DNA of 37,201 nt, taken from assembly GCA_012974435.1 (NCBI GenBank), contig JAAXQF010000562.1:1-37201 (forward strand), in the 5' to 3' direction. Made by a program: the position numbers and the translations under genes. Under the pieces are notes generated by a model. The model saw nothing but the letters and a program-made list of their open reading frames with translations, did no database searches and was not told where the DNA came from. How positions within the stretch are numbered: position 1 is the first letter of the stretch; each line of letters begins with the position of its first letter. The DNA comes from Desulfuromonadales bacterium (lineage in GTDB: Bacteria; Desulfobacterota; Desulfuromonadia; Desulfuromonadales; BM103). Positions 10,186-18,800 of the stretch are shown piece after piece.

Positions 10186-10865
10186 ATGCTGGCAAAACGA
10201 ATCATCCCCTGCCTCGACGTTAAGGACGGCCGGGTTGTCAAAGGGGTCAACTTTGTCGGTCTGCGTGACGCCGGTGATCCGGTTGAAGCGGCCGAGGCTT
10301 ACTGTGATCAGGGCGCCGACGAGCTGACTTTTCTCGACATCACCGCCTCGAGCGATCAGACATCCGCAACCTGCTTAACGCCGGTGCTGACAAGGTTTCG
10401 ATTAACACGGCTGCCGTGAACCGTCCAGAGTTTGTTCGTGAAGCGGCTGAGCGTTTTGGTTCGCAGTGCATTGTGGTAGCGATCGATGCCCGCCGAGTGC
10501 CGGAGAGCAACCCGCTGGAGTGGGAAGTCTACACTCATGGCGGTCGTAATCCGACCGGGATTGACGCCCTGGAATGGGCGGAACGGATGGCTGACTATGG
10601 CGCCGGAGAAATTCTTCTCACGTCCATGGATTGTGATGGCACCAAGGATGGCTACGATATCCCCTTGACCCGCGCGGTCAGTGATCGTGTCGAAATCCCG
10701 GTGATCGCTTCAGGTGGCGTCGGTAATCTTGAACATATTCGTGAAGGGTTGGTTGAGGGCGCTGCCAGTGCGGCCCTTGCGGCAAGCATTTTCCATTTTC
10801 GAGAGTATACGATTGGGGAATGTAAGGAATACCTCAAAAAAAATGATGTGCCCGTGAGACTTTAA
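10186..10865 (+). pseudogene. hisF: hisF with internal out-of-frame deletion
   Basis: HisF is the cyclase subunit of imidazole glycerol phosphate synthase. The first 58 codons read as normal HisF ([16 protein letters not shown] with the catalytic Asp and Lys, then DITASSDQ). At about 10359 the reading must change frame; the sequence then resumes as [33 protein letters not shown] and the usual C-terminus ending at 10865. About 27 residues are missing, among them the TVGGGVR-type strand and phosphate-loop region. Total residual coding is about 226 residues against the usual about 253. As in hisH, the deletion length must be 1 modulo 3. Confidence 0.9.
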
Positions 10866-10877
10866 GATTATTAATGA

Positions 10878-10964
10878 ACCACGAAGAGCACGAAATGCAC
10901 GAAGAAAACACAAAAAAATATGTTTTTAAAAGCTTTACTCTGTGGGCTTCATGTCCTTCGTGGT
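10878..10964. repeat. Palindromic CACGAAG-type intergenic repeat
   Basis: The left arm has three tandem copies of a CACGAAG-like unit (from ACCACGAAG at 10878-10886). The right arm is the inverted form, ending CTTCGTGGT at 10956-10964. The arms are separated by an AT-rich centre with its own small A-run/T-run palindrome. It lies between hisF and hisE. It is built like the element at 11376-11460 but with a different unit, so the two look like relatives of a dispersed palindromic repeat class. Confidence 0.75.
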
Positions 10965-10984
10965 GAACAAAAAGGGTTCAAATT

Positions 10985-11311
10985 ATGAAAGAACGCAGCG
11001 ATATCCTGGACGCCGTCTACAAGGTAATTCAGGAACGCAAACAGAATCCGTCAGAAAAATCCTACGTGGCATCACTTTACGCTAAAGGTCTTGATAAGAT
11101 TCTCGGCAAGATCGGTGAGGAGGCTACGGAAGTTGCCGTTGCCGGTAAGGGTGGTGAGGTCGACGAAGTGGTCAGTGAAGTGGCAGATTTATGGTTCCAT
11201 ACCCTGGTGCTGCTGAGTTATTACGATTTGCCCCCTGAAAAAATTTATGCAGAACTGGAGCGTCGATTCGGCCTGTCCGGTCTGGAAGAAAAAGCCAGTC
11301 GCACAAGCTGA
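10985..11311 (+). CDS. hisE: Phosphoribosyl-ATP pyrophosphohydrolase
   Basis: Second step of histidine synthesis, removing pyrophosphate from phosphoribosyl-ATP. It is 108 residues and is a stand-alone HisE, not fused to HisI. The all-alpha NTP-pyrophosphatase core shows the metal-binding acidic motif [12 protein letters not shown] and the second EVADLWFHT segment. It ends the his run; hisI and hisC are not in the window. Palindromic repeats flank the gene on both sides. Confidence 0.95.
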   Translation: MKERSDILDAVYKVIQERKQNPSEKSYVASLYAKGLDKILGKIGEEATEVAVAGKGGEVDEVVSEVADLWFHTLVLLSYYDLPPEKIYAELERRFGLSGLEEKASRTS

Positions 11312-11375
11312 CACTTTTGACAATTCAGGGTTTTACAACAAATAACAAAGGTTGAGACCGAACAATAAAACATTC

Positions 11376-11460
11376 ACCACAGAGGCACAGAGGACACAGA
11401 GGAAACATAATTAAGGTGCTCTTCTCATGAAGTTCTCTGAGTCCTCTGTGCCTCTGTGGT
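11376..11460. repeat. Palindromic CACAGAG-type intergenic repeat
   Basis: A near-perfect inverted repeat. The left arm begins ACCACAGAGGCACAGAGGAC at 11376-11395 and continues to 11404. The right arm at 11433-11460 is its reverse complement, with perfect pairing over the outer 20 bp. Each arm consists of three tandem 8-9-base CACAGAGG-like units; the centre is about 28 bases. It lies in the 199-base spacer between hisE and yqeY. On either strand it would form a long hairpin. Confidence 0.85.
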
Positions 11461-11510
11461 AAGTCTTTTGTCTAGCCCTATGTTTAAAAGCTTTAAGGAG
11501 ATAGCAAAGA

Positions 11511-11954
11511 ATGAGTATTCAGGATCAATTGTTCGAGGCGATGAAGGTCGCGATGAAGGCGAAAGACAGCTTGCGTCTGACCACTATTCGCATGGCTCGT
11601 ACAGCTTTGAAGAACGTTGAGATAGACACGCGTCAGGAGCTTGATGAGGCTGCTGCGATCAAGGTCCTTTCGACTCTGGTCAAGCAGAGGCGGGAAGCGG
11701 CGGAAGCTTACCGCGAAACGCGCCCGGAGCTGGCCGAAAAGGAAGAACTGGAAGTGGTCATCCTGCAGGAGTTTCTGCCGGCTCAGTTGAGCGAGGCCGA
11801 GATTGAGGCGTTAGTGGCCAAGGCGGTCGCCGAAAGTGGGGCTAGTTCCATGAAGGATATGGGTGCGGTTATGAAGCTGGTCACTCCCCAAACTACCGGT
11901 CGAGCCGATGGTAAACTGGTCAGCAATCTGGTCCGTAAACTTCTGGCGGGGTAA
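11511..11954 (+). CDS. GatB/YqeY domain protein
   Basis: 147 residues, resembling the stand-alone YqeY family, which shares the tRNA-binding tail domain of the amidotransferase subunit GatB. Visible features are the N-terminal helical part with RLTTIRMARTALKN and the C-terminal EFLPAQLSEAEIEALV and DMGAVMKLVTPQTTGRADGK, typical of the family. The exact role of stand-alone YqeY is not established. AAGGAG precedes the ATG. It stands at the head of the yqeY-cvpA-mutS2-dnaG-rpoD run. Confidence 0.9.
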   Translation: MSIQDQLFEAMKVAMKAKDSLRLTTIRMARTALKNVEIDTRQELDEAAAIKVLSTLVKQRREAAEAYRETRPELAEKEELEVVILQEFLPAQLSEAEIEALVAKAVAESGASSMKDMGAVMKLVTPQTTGRADGKLVSNLVRKLLAG

Positions 11955-11975
11955 GCCAAAGGAGCTGTTTCCTGT

Positions 11976-12458
11976 ATGAACGGCATTGATATTGCCATCC
12001 TTGTCATCCTCTGCGGCTTTTTGCTGAAGGGGTTGCTGCGCGGCCTGCTCAAGGAAGTTTGTTCTTTGGCAGGCCTTTTTGTCGGCGCCTTTCTGGCTTT
12101 TCGATATCATGGGCCTTTGGCCGATGCTCTGCTGAAGTCGGTAGACCTGCCTGCGCAAATTGCTGTTGCCATTACCTTTACCGTTCTGTTTCTGGCGACT
12201 ATGGTGTTTTTCGTCGTACTTGGTTTCCTGCTCTCACGGTTTATCAAGTTGCTCTTTCTTGGTGGTTTCAACCGACTGCTCGGTGGTGTATTCGGTTTGT
12301 GCCAAGGGGTCTTGTTGCTGGCCGTGGTGCTCTTTGCGCTCTCGTTACGTCCCATGCCCTGGGGGTTGGATCAGTCAATGAAAGAAGCTTACCTGGCGCC
12401 ACCTTTTGTTGAACTGGGTAATGCAGCAATGGAGGGGAGCCAGCGCGTTTTGAAATGA
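11976..12458 (+). CDS. cvpA: CvpA family membrane protein
   Basis: 160-residue inner-membrane protein with about four hydrophobic segments, a glycine-rich first helix (GFLLKGLLRGLLKE) and the amphipathic FIKLLFLGGFNRLLGG region usual in CvpA homologues. The family was named for colicin V production in Escherichia coli; its general role is linked to envelope maintenance. AAAGGAGC lies before the ATG. The stop overlaps the mutS2 start (ATGA), implying translational coupling. Confidence 0.88.
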   Translation: MNGIDIAILVILCGFLLKGLLRGLLKEVCSLAGLFVGAFLAFRYHGPLADALLKSVDLPAQIAVAITFTVLFLATMVFFVVLGFLLSRFIKLLFLGGFNRLLGGVFGLCQGVLLLAVVLFALSLRPMPWGLDQSMKEAYLAPPFVELGNAAMEGSQRVLK

Positions 12459-14848
12459 CCTCGGAGAATGTAGCTTACAAAGAAAAAACTATGGCAGACA
12501 GCCTGGTGCAACTTGAGTTTGCCAAGGTCGTCAAGCTGGTGGTGGCTAAGACCCAGACAACCTACGGTCGATCCCTGGCAGAGGCCCTTGCCCCTTTTCA
12601 CGAGCGGCCCAGGATCGAAGAGGCTCTGCGTGAAGCGAAGGAGGCTGCTCAGCTACTTCAGGAAGATGGTCCTTTATCCCTTGGCTCCGGAGATGACCTC
12701 CTGCCCCATCTGGCGTGCTTAAAGACCGAAGGTCTGCGTCTGGAGGCCGAGGTCTTGCGTGATGTGCAGGCGGCCCTCGAGGCGGCCCTGGAGTGTCGGC
12801 AAAAACTTCTGAAGAGTGAAGTTTGCCCATCTCTTCAAGACTTTGCGAGACGTTTGACCCCGTTCCCTGATCTTGCTGCGGAGATCCGACGCAGCATCGG
12901 CCTGCGGGCTGAAATTCTCGATTCGGCTTCTTTCGAATTGGCCGATCTGCGAGATGGCCTCAAGGGAGAGCGTAATCGAGTCAAACGCCAACTGGATCGA
13001 TTGCTGCAGGACGATGGTTTGCAGGGCGTTTTTCAGGAATCACTGATTACTGATCGCAACGGCCGTTATGTTGTCCCGGTGCGTGCGGACCATAGCGGTC
13101 GCCTGAAAGGCTTTGTGCATGACATCTCTGCCAGTGGTCAGACCCTCTATGTTGAACCTGCAGCGACTCTGGAAAGTAACAACCGGGTTCAGACCCTGTT
13201 GCACAAGATCAGCCGTGAGGAAGAACGTATTCTGGCCAGACTGACTGCCAGCGTACGTGAGGTCCGAAAGCCTCTGGCAGAGAACCAGGCGATTCTGGCT
13301 CGTCTTGACCTGCGTCAGGCCATTGCGCGCCTGAGTGTCGAGCTCGAAGCGATTGTTCCGGTGCTGGAAGAAGAACCTTCTCTCTTGTTGCACGATGCCC
13401 GTCACCCTTTGTTGGTTGCGGCGAAGAAGAAAAATCCTGAGGCGCCGAGCGTGGTACCCGTTGATCTGCGCTTGCCACAGGAGTGTCACTCCCTGATTAT
13501 CAGCGGGCCGAACACCGGGGGCAAAACGGTGACGCTCAAGACGGCCGGATTGCTTGTCTTGATGGTGCGTGCCGGTTTGCCGATCCCCTGTGCGCCAGGT
13601 AGCCGAATTTTCCCCTTCGCCCCGGTGATGGCGGATATCGGTGATGAACAGAGTATCGAAGAGAGTCTTTCAACCTTTTCCGGTCATCTGCTGCGGCTAC
13701 GACATATCCTGCAGGAAGCGGATAGCCGAAGCCTGATTCTGATGGATGAATTGGGCACCGGCACCGATCCCGGTGAGGGCTCGGCTCTGGCCCTGGCAGC
13801 GGTTGACTGCTTACGCGATCTCGATGCGCGGGTGATGGCGACGACTCATTTGCATGTCATTAAAGGCTATGCTCAGCTCGAAGCAGGGGTGGAGAATGCC
13901 GCCGTTGAGTTTGATGTCGAAACCTTGCAGCCAACTTATCGCCTCCACTATGGCATTCCCGGAGCCAGCCATGCTTTTACCATTGCCCGGAGGATCGGGT
14001 TGCCGGAGAAGCTCTTGAGCGGCGCAGAAGATTACCTGGGACAAGGAGAACGGGAAGGCGTCGCCATTATTGAGCGGCTGCAGACTTTGCGAGCAACTCT
14101 GGATGAGGAGCTGTTGGTCGCCCAACGGTTGAAGAATATTGCTGAGGAGGACGCTCGCAAGGCACGCCGAGGGCTGGATGAAATTGAGTCCAGACGCACT
14201 CTAATTCTCGAAGAAGCTCGTCAGCAGGGTGCCCGGATGCTGACCTCTGCGGAAGAGCGCTTGCAGGAGCTGTTCCGCCAGGCTCCGAAAGAAAGTGCTC
14301 AACCGAAACAACGCGCAGAATTGACGAGCGCAGTCAGGGCCCTGCATGAAACTTTACCGCAACCTCTACCGGAGGGGCCTGAGAAGGTCCCCGAAGACGT
14401 TGTCTCCGGTGAGAAGCTCTATGTGCCTGCCCTCGGGGTGGAAGCTGAAGTAGTCGCTGTTGATGGCTCCCGGGTGGAGTTGCTCGCTGGTGGTAAAAAG
14501 TTGCGCCAGCCGCTGTCAGCATTACGCCAGTTTCAGCCGAGACGCTACGTGTCACAACAGAAGGTAACGCCGAAGATTCGAGACCGCGTCGAGCGTAAGG
14601 CTTTCCTGCCGCGCCTGGTTCTGGTTGGCAAGCGGGTCGATGATGCCAGCCTCATGCTTGATCGTTTTCTTGATGACGCCTTGCTGTACGGCGAGCTGAA
14701 TCTGGAGATTGTGCATGGTGCAGGCCAGGGGATATTACGCAGGGTGGTCCGGGAGTTTCTGGCCGGACGTAAAGAGGTGGCGGTTTTTCAGGCCGCGGCT
14801 GCTGAGCAGGGCGGAGATAACGTAACAATCGTGGAGTTGCGACACTGA
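12455..14848 (+). CDS. mutS2: MutS2 ATPase with Smr domain
   Basis: 797 residues. MutS2 is a MutS-like ATPase without the mismatch-recognition domain, implicated in suppressing recombination and in rescuing collided ribosomes. Walker A is GPNTGGKT near residue 355, Walker B is LILMDELGTGTDPGEGS near 430, then a long coiled coil and a C-terminal Smr domain from about 715. In the Smr domain the usual LDLRG motif reads LVLVG near residue 720, so Asp and Arg are both replaced, while HGAGQGILR is retained. The start at 12455 overlaps cvpA; an internal ATG at 12491 gives a more family-like N-terminus and is a real alternative. Confidence 0.93.
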   Translation: MTSENVAYKEKTMADSLVQLEFAKVVKLVVAKTQTTYGRSLAEALAPFHERPRIEEALREAKEAAQLLQEDGPLSLGSGDDLLPHLACLKTEGLRLEAEVLRDVQAALEAALECRQKLLKSEVCPSLQDFARRLTPFPDLAAEIRRSIGLRAEILDSASFELADLRDGLKGERNRVKRQLDRLLQDDGLQGVFQESLITDRNGRYVVPVRADHSGRLKGFVHDISASGQTLYVEPAATLESNNRVQTLLHKISREEERILARLTASVREVRKPLAENQAILARLDLRQAIARLSVELEAIVPVLEEEPSLLLHDARHPLLVAAKKKNPEAPSVVPVDLRLPQECHSLIISGPNTGGKTVTLKTAGLLVLMVRAGLPIPCAPGSRIFPFAPVMADIGDEQSIEESLSTFSGHLLRLRHILQEADSRSLILMDELGTGTDPGEGSALALAAVDCLRDLDARVMATTHLHVIKGYAQLEAGVENAAVEFDVETLQPTYRLHYGIPGASHAFTIARRIGLPEKLLSGAEDYLGQGEREGVAIIERLQTLRATLDEELLVAQRLKNIAEEDARKARRGLDEIESRRTLILEEARQQGARMLTSAEERLQELFRQAPKESAQPKQRAELTSAVRALHETLPQPLPEGPEKVPEDVVSGEKLYVPALGVEAEVVAVDGSRVELLAGGKKLRQPLSALRQFQPRRYVSQQKVTPKIRDRVERKAFLPRLVLVGKRVDDASLMLDRFLDDALLYGELNLEIVHGAGQGILRRVVREFLAGRKEVAVFQAAAAEQGGDNVTIVELRH

Positions 14849-16632
14849 TGGGACGTATTGCAGACGAAAAAATTGATGAGATTCGCGAGCGGACCGATAT
14901 CGTTGAGGTCGTTTCCAGTTATCTGCCTCTCAAGCGCTCCGGTGTCAATCACCAGGGGCTCTGTCCTTTCCACCAGGAAAAGAGCCCATCGTTCAACGTC
15001 AATTCGGCCCGGCAGATTTTTCACTGTTTCGGTTGCGGTGTCGGTGGCAACGTTTTCTCTTTCTTGATGCGCATGGAGGGGCTGAGCTTTCCCGATTCAG
15101 TGCGCAGGCTCGGTGAAAAGGTCGGTGTCGAAGTCGAGGAAGAAGCCGTTTCCCCCGAAGAAGTGCGTCGCCGCGATGAGCGTGAACGGATCTTGCGCAT
15201 CAACGAGGTTGCCGGCGAATTCTACCAACAGCTCCTGTTGACTGATGAAGAAGGCGCCCCCGGTCGGCGCTATCTGCGCCAGCGCGGCTATGAAAGTGAA
15301 ACCGTACGGACTTTTCAGATGGGTTTTGCGCCGGGTGGTTGGGAATCGCTGGCAAAGCATCTGGCCGGGAAAAGCTTCTCCAGTGAGGACTCTCAAAAGG
15401 CTGGCCTGGTGCGGCCCGGCAAGCAGGGCCGCGGAGATTATGATCTGTTCCGCAATCGCCTGCTCTTCCCGATTCATGATCTGCAGGGGAGGATGGTTGC
15501 CTTCGGTGGTCGCGTTCTGGATGACAGCCTGCCCAAGTATATCAATTCCCCTGAAACCGCTGTTTATCACAAGGGGCAGACCCTTTATGGCCTTTATCAG
15601 GCGCGGGATGCCATGCGTCACAATGGCGAGGCGTTGGTGGTCGAAGGCTACTTCGATGTCCTTGCGCTGCATCGGGCTGGTTTTGCCGGCGCGGTGGCGA
15701 CCTGCGGAACAGCCCTGACCGCTGATCATGCCCGGCTACTGAAACGGTATGCTGATAAGATCCTGCTGATCTTCGATGAAGATGCGGCCGGTCGACAGGC
15801 AACTTTCCGCGCCATGGATGCCCTCTTGCCGGTGGGTTTGTCGGTCAGCGTGGTCTCCATGCCTGCTGGCGAGGACCCTGATTCATTGCTCAAGGAGAAA
15901 GGCGAGGAAGGCTTTCGCCTCTGCCTGAACGCCGCGCGTCCGGTCATGGAAGTTTTTATCGAGGATCAACTGCGCGTCAACGATGAGAGTGTTGAAGGCC
16001 GTGCGCGGGCAGCGGAACAGGCTCTGGAGCGTATTAAGCGTTTGCCGGGAGACCTTGAGCGCAGCCTCTACATGAAGCGGTTGGCGGAGTTAACCGGCCT
16101 TGATGTCGAGTTGCTCAAATCGAAGGTTCGTGGTGGCGTGCCAGCATTGCAGCAACGTCGAACCCCAGCCCAATCTAATCCGGTGCGTAAACCTGCTGCC
16201 GAGACAGGACAAACCCAGAAATACCTGCTACGCTTGATGTTGATGGATGATCAACAGCGCCGTCTGGTCCGCCAGGAAGGGACCGCTGATCTCTTCATTG
16301 ACGATCTCTTTCGGGAGCTTGCCGATTATCTGCTGAGTCGGGAAGATGAACAGGGCAACCTGCCCGATGATTTGATCGATGCGGCTCTTGATGCAGACCA
16401 GCAATCCCTGTTGACCAGCCTGACTTTTCAAGAAGCTGGCGATTGGGCGGATAACGCGGACAAGATTTTTACCGACTGTCGCCGAGCTGCCAGCAACTAC
16501 GCTTTGAAACGGCGTCTGAAAGAGATTGCCAACCTCGAAGAAGAGGCGCGTAACAACAATGATGAAGCTGGATTGATGGAGTATTTACGTGAGCGTATGG
16601 AAATCAACCAGAAACTCAAAAAAAAGCTTTGA
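14848..16632 (+). CDS. dnaG: DNA primase DnaG
   Basis: Makes RNA primers at the replication fork. It is 594 residues. The N-terminal CHC2 zinc finger (CPFH ... FHCFGCG, residues about 39-64) is followed by the RNA-polymerase core with FGGRVLDDSLPKYINSPET, the TOPRIM motif VVEGYFDVLAL near 263 and the metal-binding DEDAAGRQA. A C-terminal helicase-binding region follows. The ATG overlaps the mutS2 stop (TGATG). The dnaG-rpoD pair matches the macromolecular synthesis arrangement of many bacteria, without rpsU here. Confidence 0.97.
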   Translation: MGRIADEKIDEIRERTDIVEVVSSYLPLKRSGVNHQGLCPFHQEKSPSFNVNSARQIFHCFGCGVGGNVFSFLMRMEGLSFPDSVRRLGEKVGVEVEEEAVSPEEVRRRDERERILRINEVAGEFYQQLLLTDEEGAPGRRYLRQRGYESETVRTFQMGFAPGGWESLAKHLAGKSFSSEDSQKAGLVRPGKQGRGDYDLFRNRLLFPIHDLQGRMVAFGGRVLDDSLPKYINSPETAVYHKGQTLYGLYQARDAMRHNGEALVVEGYFDVLALHRAGFAGAVATCGTALTADHARLLKRYADKILLIFDEDAAGRQATFRAMDALLPVGLSVSVVSMPAGEDPDSLLKEKGEEGFRLCLNAARPVMEVFIEDQLRVNDESVEGRARAAEQALERIKRLPGDLERSLYMKRLAELTGLDVELLKSKVRGGVPALQQRRTPAQSNPVRKPAAETGQTQKYLLRLMLMDDQQRRLVRQEGTADLFIDDLFRELADYLLSREDEQGNLPDDLIDAALDADQQSLLTSLTFQEAGDWADNADKIFTDCRRAASNYALKRRLKEIANLEEEARNNNDEAGLMEYLRERMEINQKLKKKL

Positions 16633-16718
16633 TAAATAAAGGTTTATCCATATAATCCAAAGCTTGTCCAAAAAATGCCGGTGCCAGCTTCGGATGAGCA
16701 TCCTGCGGGGGAGTTTTG

Positions 16719-18482
16719 ATGGCCAAGAAAACCAGTATTGAAGAAGTTCAACAGCTGATTGACCTCGGTAAAGAAAAGGGTTTCCTCACTTACGAGGAGG
16801 TCAATGATATTCTGCCAGCCGACATGGTTTCTTCTGAACAGATTGAAGATGTAATGACCATGTTCGGAGAAATGGATATCGAAGTGGTCGAGTCAGAGCA
16901 AAAGGCGACGACGACCAAAGCAAAGCAAAGTGACTCTTCCGATAGCGACGATAGCGACGACGAACCGGAATTTGACGCAGACGTGATGGGCCGCACCAGC
17001 GACCCCGTCCGTATGTATCTGCGTGAAATGGGCCAGGTCTCACTGCTTACCCGTGAGGGTGAGGTTGAGATTGCCAAGCGCATCGAAGAGGGCGAAGCAC
17101 TGGTCGCACGTGTCATCGTCAAAACACCGATCGCGTTTATGGAAGTTGTCAATCTGGGTGAGCGCCATCATAAAGGCCAGATCAGCGTCGCTGAAATCAC
17201 CAAGGACTATGACGAAGAAGAGGGTGCCGAGGCGGAAGAGCGCCATCGTGAACGCGTGGTTGCCCTGATCGCAGAGATCAAGGTGCGCTATGATCGCTTC
17301 ATGGAGCTGCGTGATGAGGCTGCAGGCGCGACCAAAACGGCGCGTAAGCCTCTCGATAAAGAGATGGAATTCCTGAAAGTGGAAATGGGTGATCTGATGA
17401 ACCAGGTCCGCCTCAAGGATTACCAGATAGCAAAAATCGTCGACCGGCTCAAAGAACTTGCCAAGCAGGTAAAAAAAGCCAAGCAAGAGGTCAAGGCTTG
17501 CGAGGAATCTCTCGGGCGTCCTTACGCAGAATGCATCAAACTTCTGCGCAAGATGCGTAAGAGTGAAAACGATGCCCGCGCCGTAGCCGAGGAACTCAAC
17601 CGACCAATGGATACCCTCCTGGTCGTTGAAAAACGCCTCAAGGGTACGGAGCGCAAGTTTGCCAAGGTCGAAGAAGAGTCCGGGTTTGCTCCTGAGGAGC
17701 TGCTTGAGTCTCTCAAGGAAGTTAATAAAGGTGAGTGGCGTGCCAAGCAGGCCAAGACCGAACTGGTCGAAGCTAACCTTCGCCTGGTCGTTTCTATTGC
17801 CAAGAAATATACCAATCGTGGCTTGCAGTTCCTCGACCTGATCCAGGAAGGCAACATTGGCCTCATGAAGGCCGTCGATAAGTTCGAGTATCAACGTGGT
17901 TACAAGTTCTCGACTTATGCCACCTGGTGGATTCGCCAGGCGATTACACGCGCTATTGCCGACCAGGCTCGCACCATCCGTATCCCTGTACATATGATCG
18001 AAACGATCAACAAGCTGATCCGCACCAGCCGTCAGCTGGTTCAGGAAATTGGCCGTGAGCCGGTTCCCGAAGAGATCGCTGAGCGCATGGAGTTGCCACT
18101 GGAAAAGGTTCGCCGGGTGTTGAAAATTGCCAAGGAACCGATCAGTCTCGAAACGCCAATCGGTGAGGAGGAAGATTCCTCTCTGGGTGATTTTATTGAA
18201 GACAAAGGTGTTATCTCACCTCTTGAGGCGGTCATCAAGGGCAACCTCTCGGATCAAACCGCCAAGGTGTTGGCCACTCTGACCCCTCGTGAAGAGCGGG
18301 TTTTGCGCATGCGTTTCGGTATCGGCGAAAAATCGGACCATACTCTCGAAGAGGTCGGACAGGATTTTGCCGTTACCCGTGAGCGTATTCGCCAGATCGA
18401 AGCCAAGGCTCTGCGCAAGTTGCGTCATCCGAGCCGGGCAAAACGTTTGAAGAGCTTTATGGAGACAAACAGCAACAACTAG
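16719..18482 (+). CDS. rpoD: Primary sigma factor RpoD
   Basis: Housekeeping sigma-70 factor, 587 residues from the ATG at 16719 (GGGGGAG lies 6 bases upstream; a TTG one codon earlier is less likely). Region 1.1 is at the N-terminus, followed by an acidic serine/aspartate-rich linker near residues 68-85 and region 1.2 ([11 protein letters not shown]). Then come the non-conserved region, region 2 ([34 protein letters not shown]), region 3 and region 4.2 ([20 protein letters not shown]). No terminator is visible between rpoD and the tRNA gene. Confidence 0.97.
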   Translation: MAKKTSIEEVQQLIDLGKEKGFLTYEEVNDILPADMVSSEQIEDVMTMFGEMDIEVVESEQKATTTKAKQSDSSDSDDSDDEPEFDADVMGRTSDPVRMYLREMGQVSLLTREGEVEIAKRIEEGEALVARVIVKTPIAFMEVVNLGERHHKGQISVAEITKDYDEEEGAEAEERHRERVVALIAEIKVRYDRFMELRDEAAGATKTARKPLDKEMEFLKVEMGDLMNQVRLKDYQIAKIVDRLKELAKQVKKAKQEVKACEESLGRPYAECIKLLRKMRKSENDARAVAEELNRPMDTLLVVEKRLKGTERKFAKVEEESGFAPEELLESLKEVNKGEWRAKQAKTELVEANLRLVVSIAKKYTNRGLQFLDLIQEGNIGLMKAVDKFEYQRGYKFSTYATWWIRQAITRAIADQARTIRIPVHMIETINKLIRTSRQLVQEIGREPVPEEIAERMELPLEKVRRVLKIAKEPISLETPIGEEEDSSLGDFIEDKGVISPLEAVIKGNLSDQTAKVLATLTPREERVLRMRFGIGEKSDHTLEEVGQDFAVTRERIRQIEAKALRKLRHPSRAKRLKSFMETNSNN

Positions 18483-18599
18483 TCGTTTGCCAGAGGCAAG
18501 CAGAGTTGCTGAGAAGTGTTGTTTAGAAAAGAAACCGGGCACTGGAAGGTGTTTATCAGAACAGATTACGCAACATATGCCTTTGATTTAAACTCTTGC

Positions 18600-18675
18600 G
18601 GGCCCATAGCTCAGTTGGAAGAGCCACCGGCTCATAACCGGTCGGTCCCAGGTTCGAACCCTGGTGGGCCCACCA
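18600..18675 (+). tRNA. tRNA with CAT anticodon (Ile2 or elongator Met)
   Basis: A full cloverleaf is present: acceptor GGGCCCA with TGGGCCC, D arm GCTC/GAGC, anticodon stem ACCGG/CCGGT around the loop CTCATAA, T arm CCAGG/CCTGG around TTCGAAC, discriminator A and encoded CCA at 18673-18675. Anticodon CAT. G1-C72 pairing excludes initiator tRNA. The acceptor and anticodon arms resemble tRNA-Ile2, whose C34 is changed to lysidine by TilS to read AUA, but elongator Met cannot be excluded by eye. Confidence 0.93.
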
Positions 18676-18729
18676 CCCGCCAGAAAACCATGATCGAGAT
18701 GTATTGGTTAAACATAGAGCTTCAGAGTT

Positions 18730-18767
18730 AAAAAGAGTGCAGCCAAAAACCAGGCTGCACTCTTTTT
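18730..18767 (+). terminator. Strong terminator after the tRNA gene
   Basis: A 15-bp perfect stem, AAAAAGAGTGCAGCC (18730-18744) with GGCTGCACTCTTTTT (18753-18767), around an 8-base loop. The A-run and T-run make it usable in both directions. It ends rpoD and tRNA transcription before the Nif3-family gene. Confidence 0.92.
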
Positions 18768-18800
18768 ACGTGAGGCCATAGATAAAACGGATAGGGATAA

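Noticed and set aside
10360-10419. Continued open frame at the end of the first hisF part
   Set aside because: The last about 20 residues are frameshift product; hisF homology resumes in a different frame.
10878-11460. CRISPR array formed by the CACGAAG and CACAGAG units
   Set aside because: Units are 7-9 bases, tandem without unique spacers and arranged as inverted arms; no cas genes are nearby.
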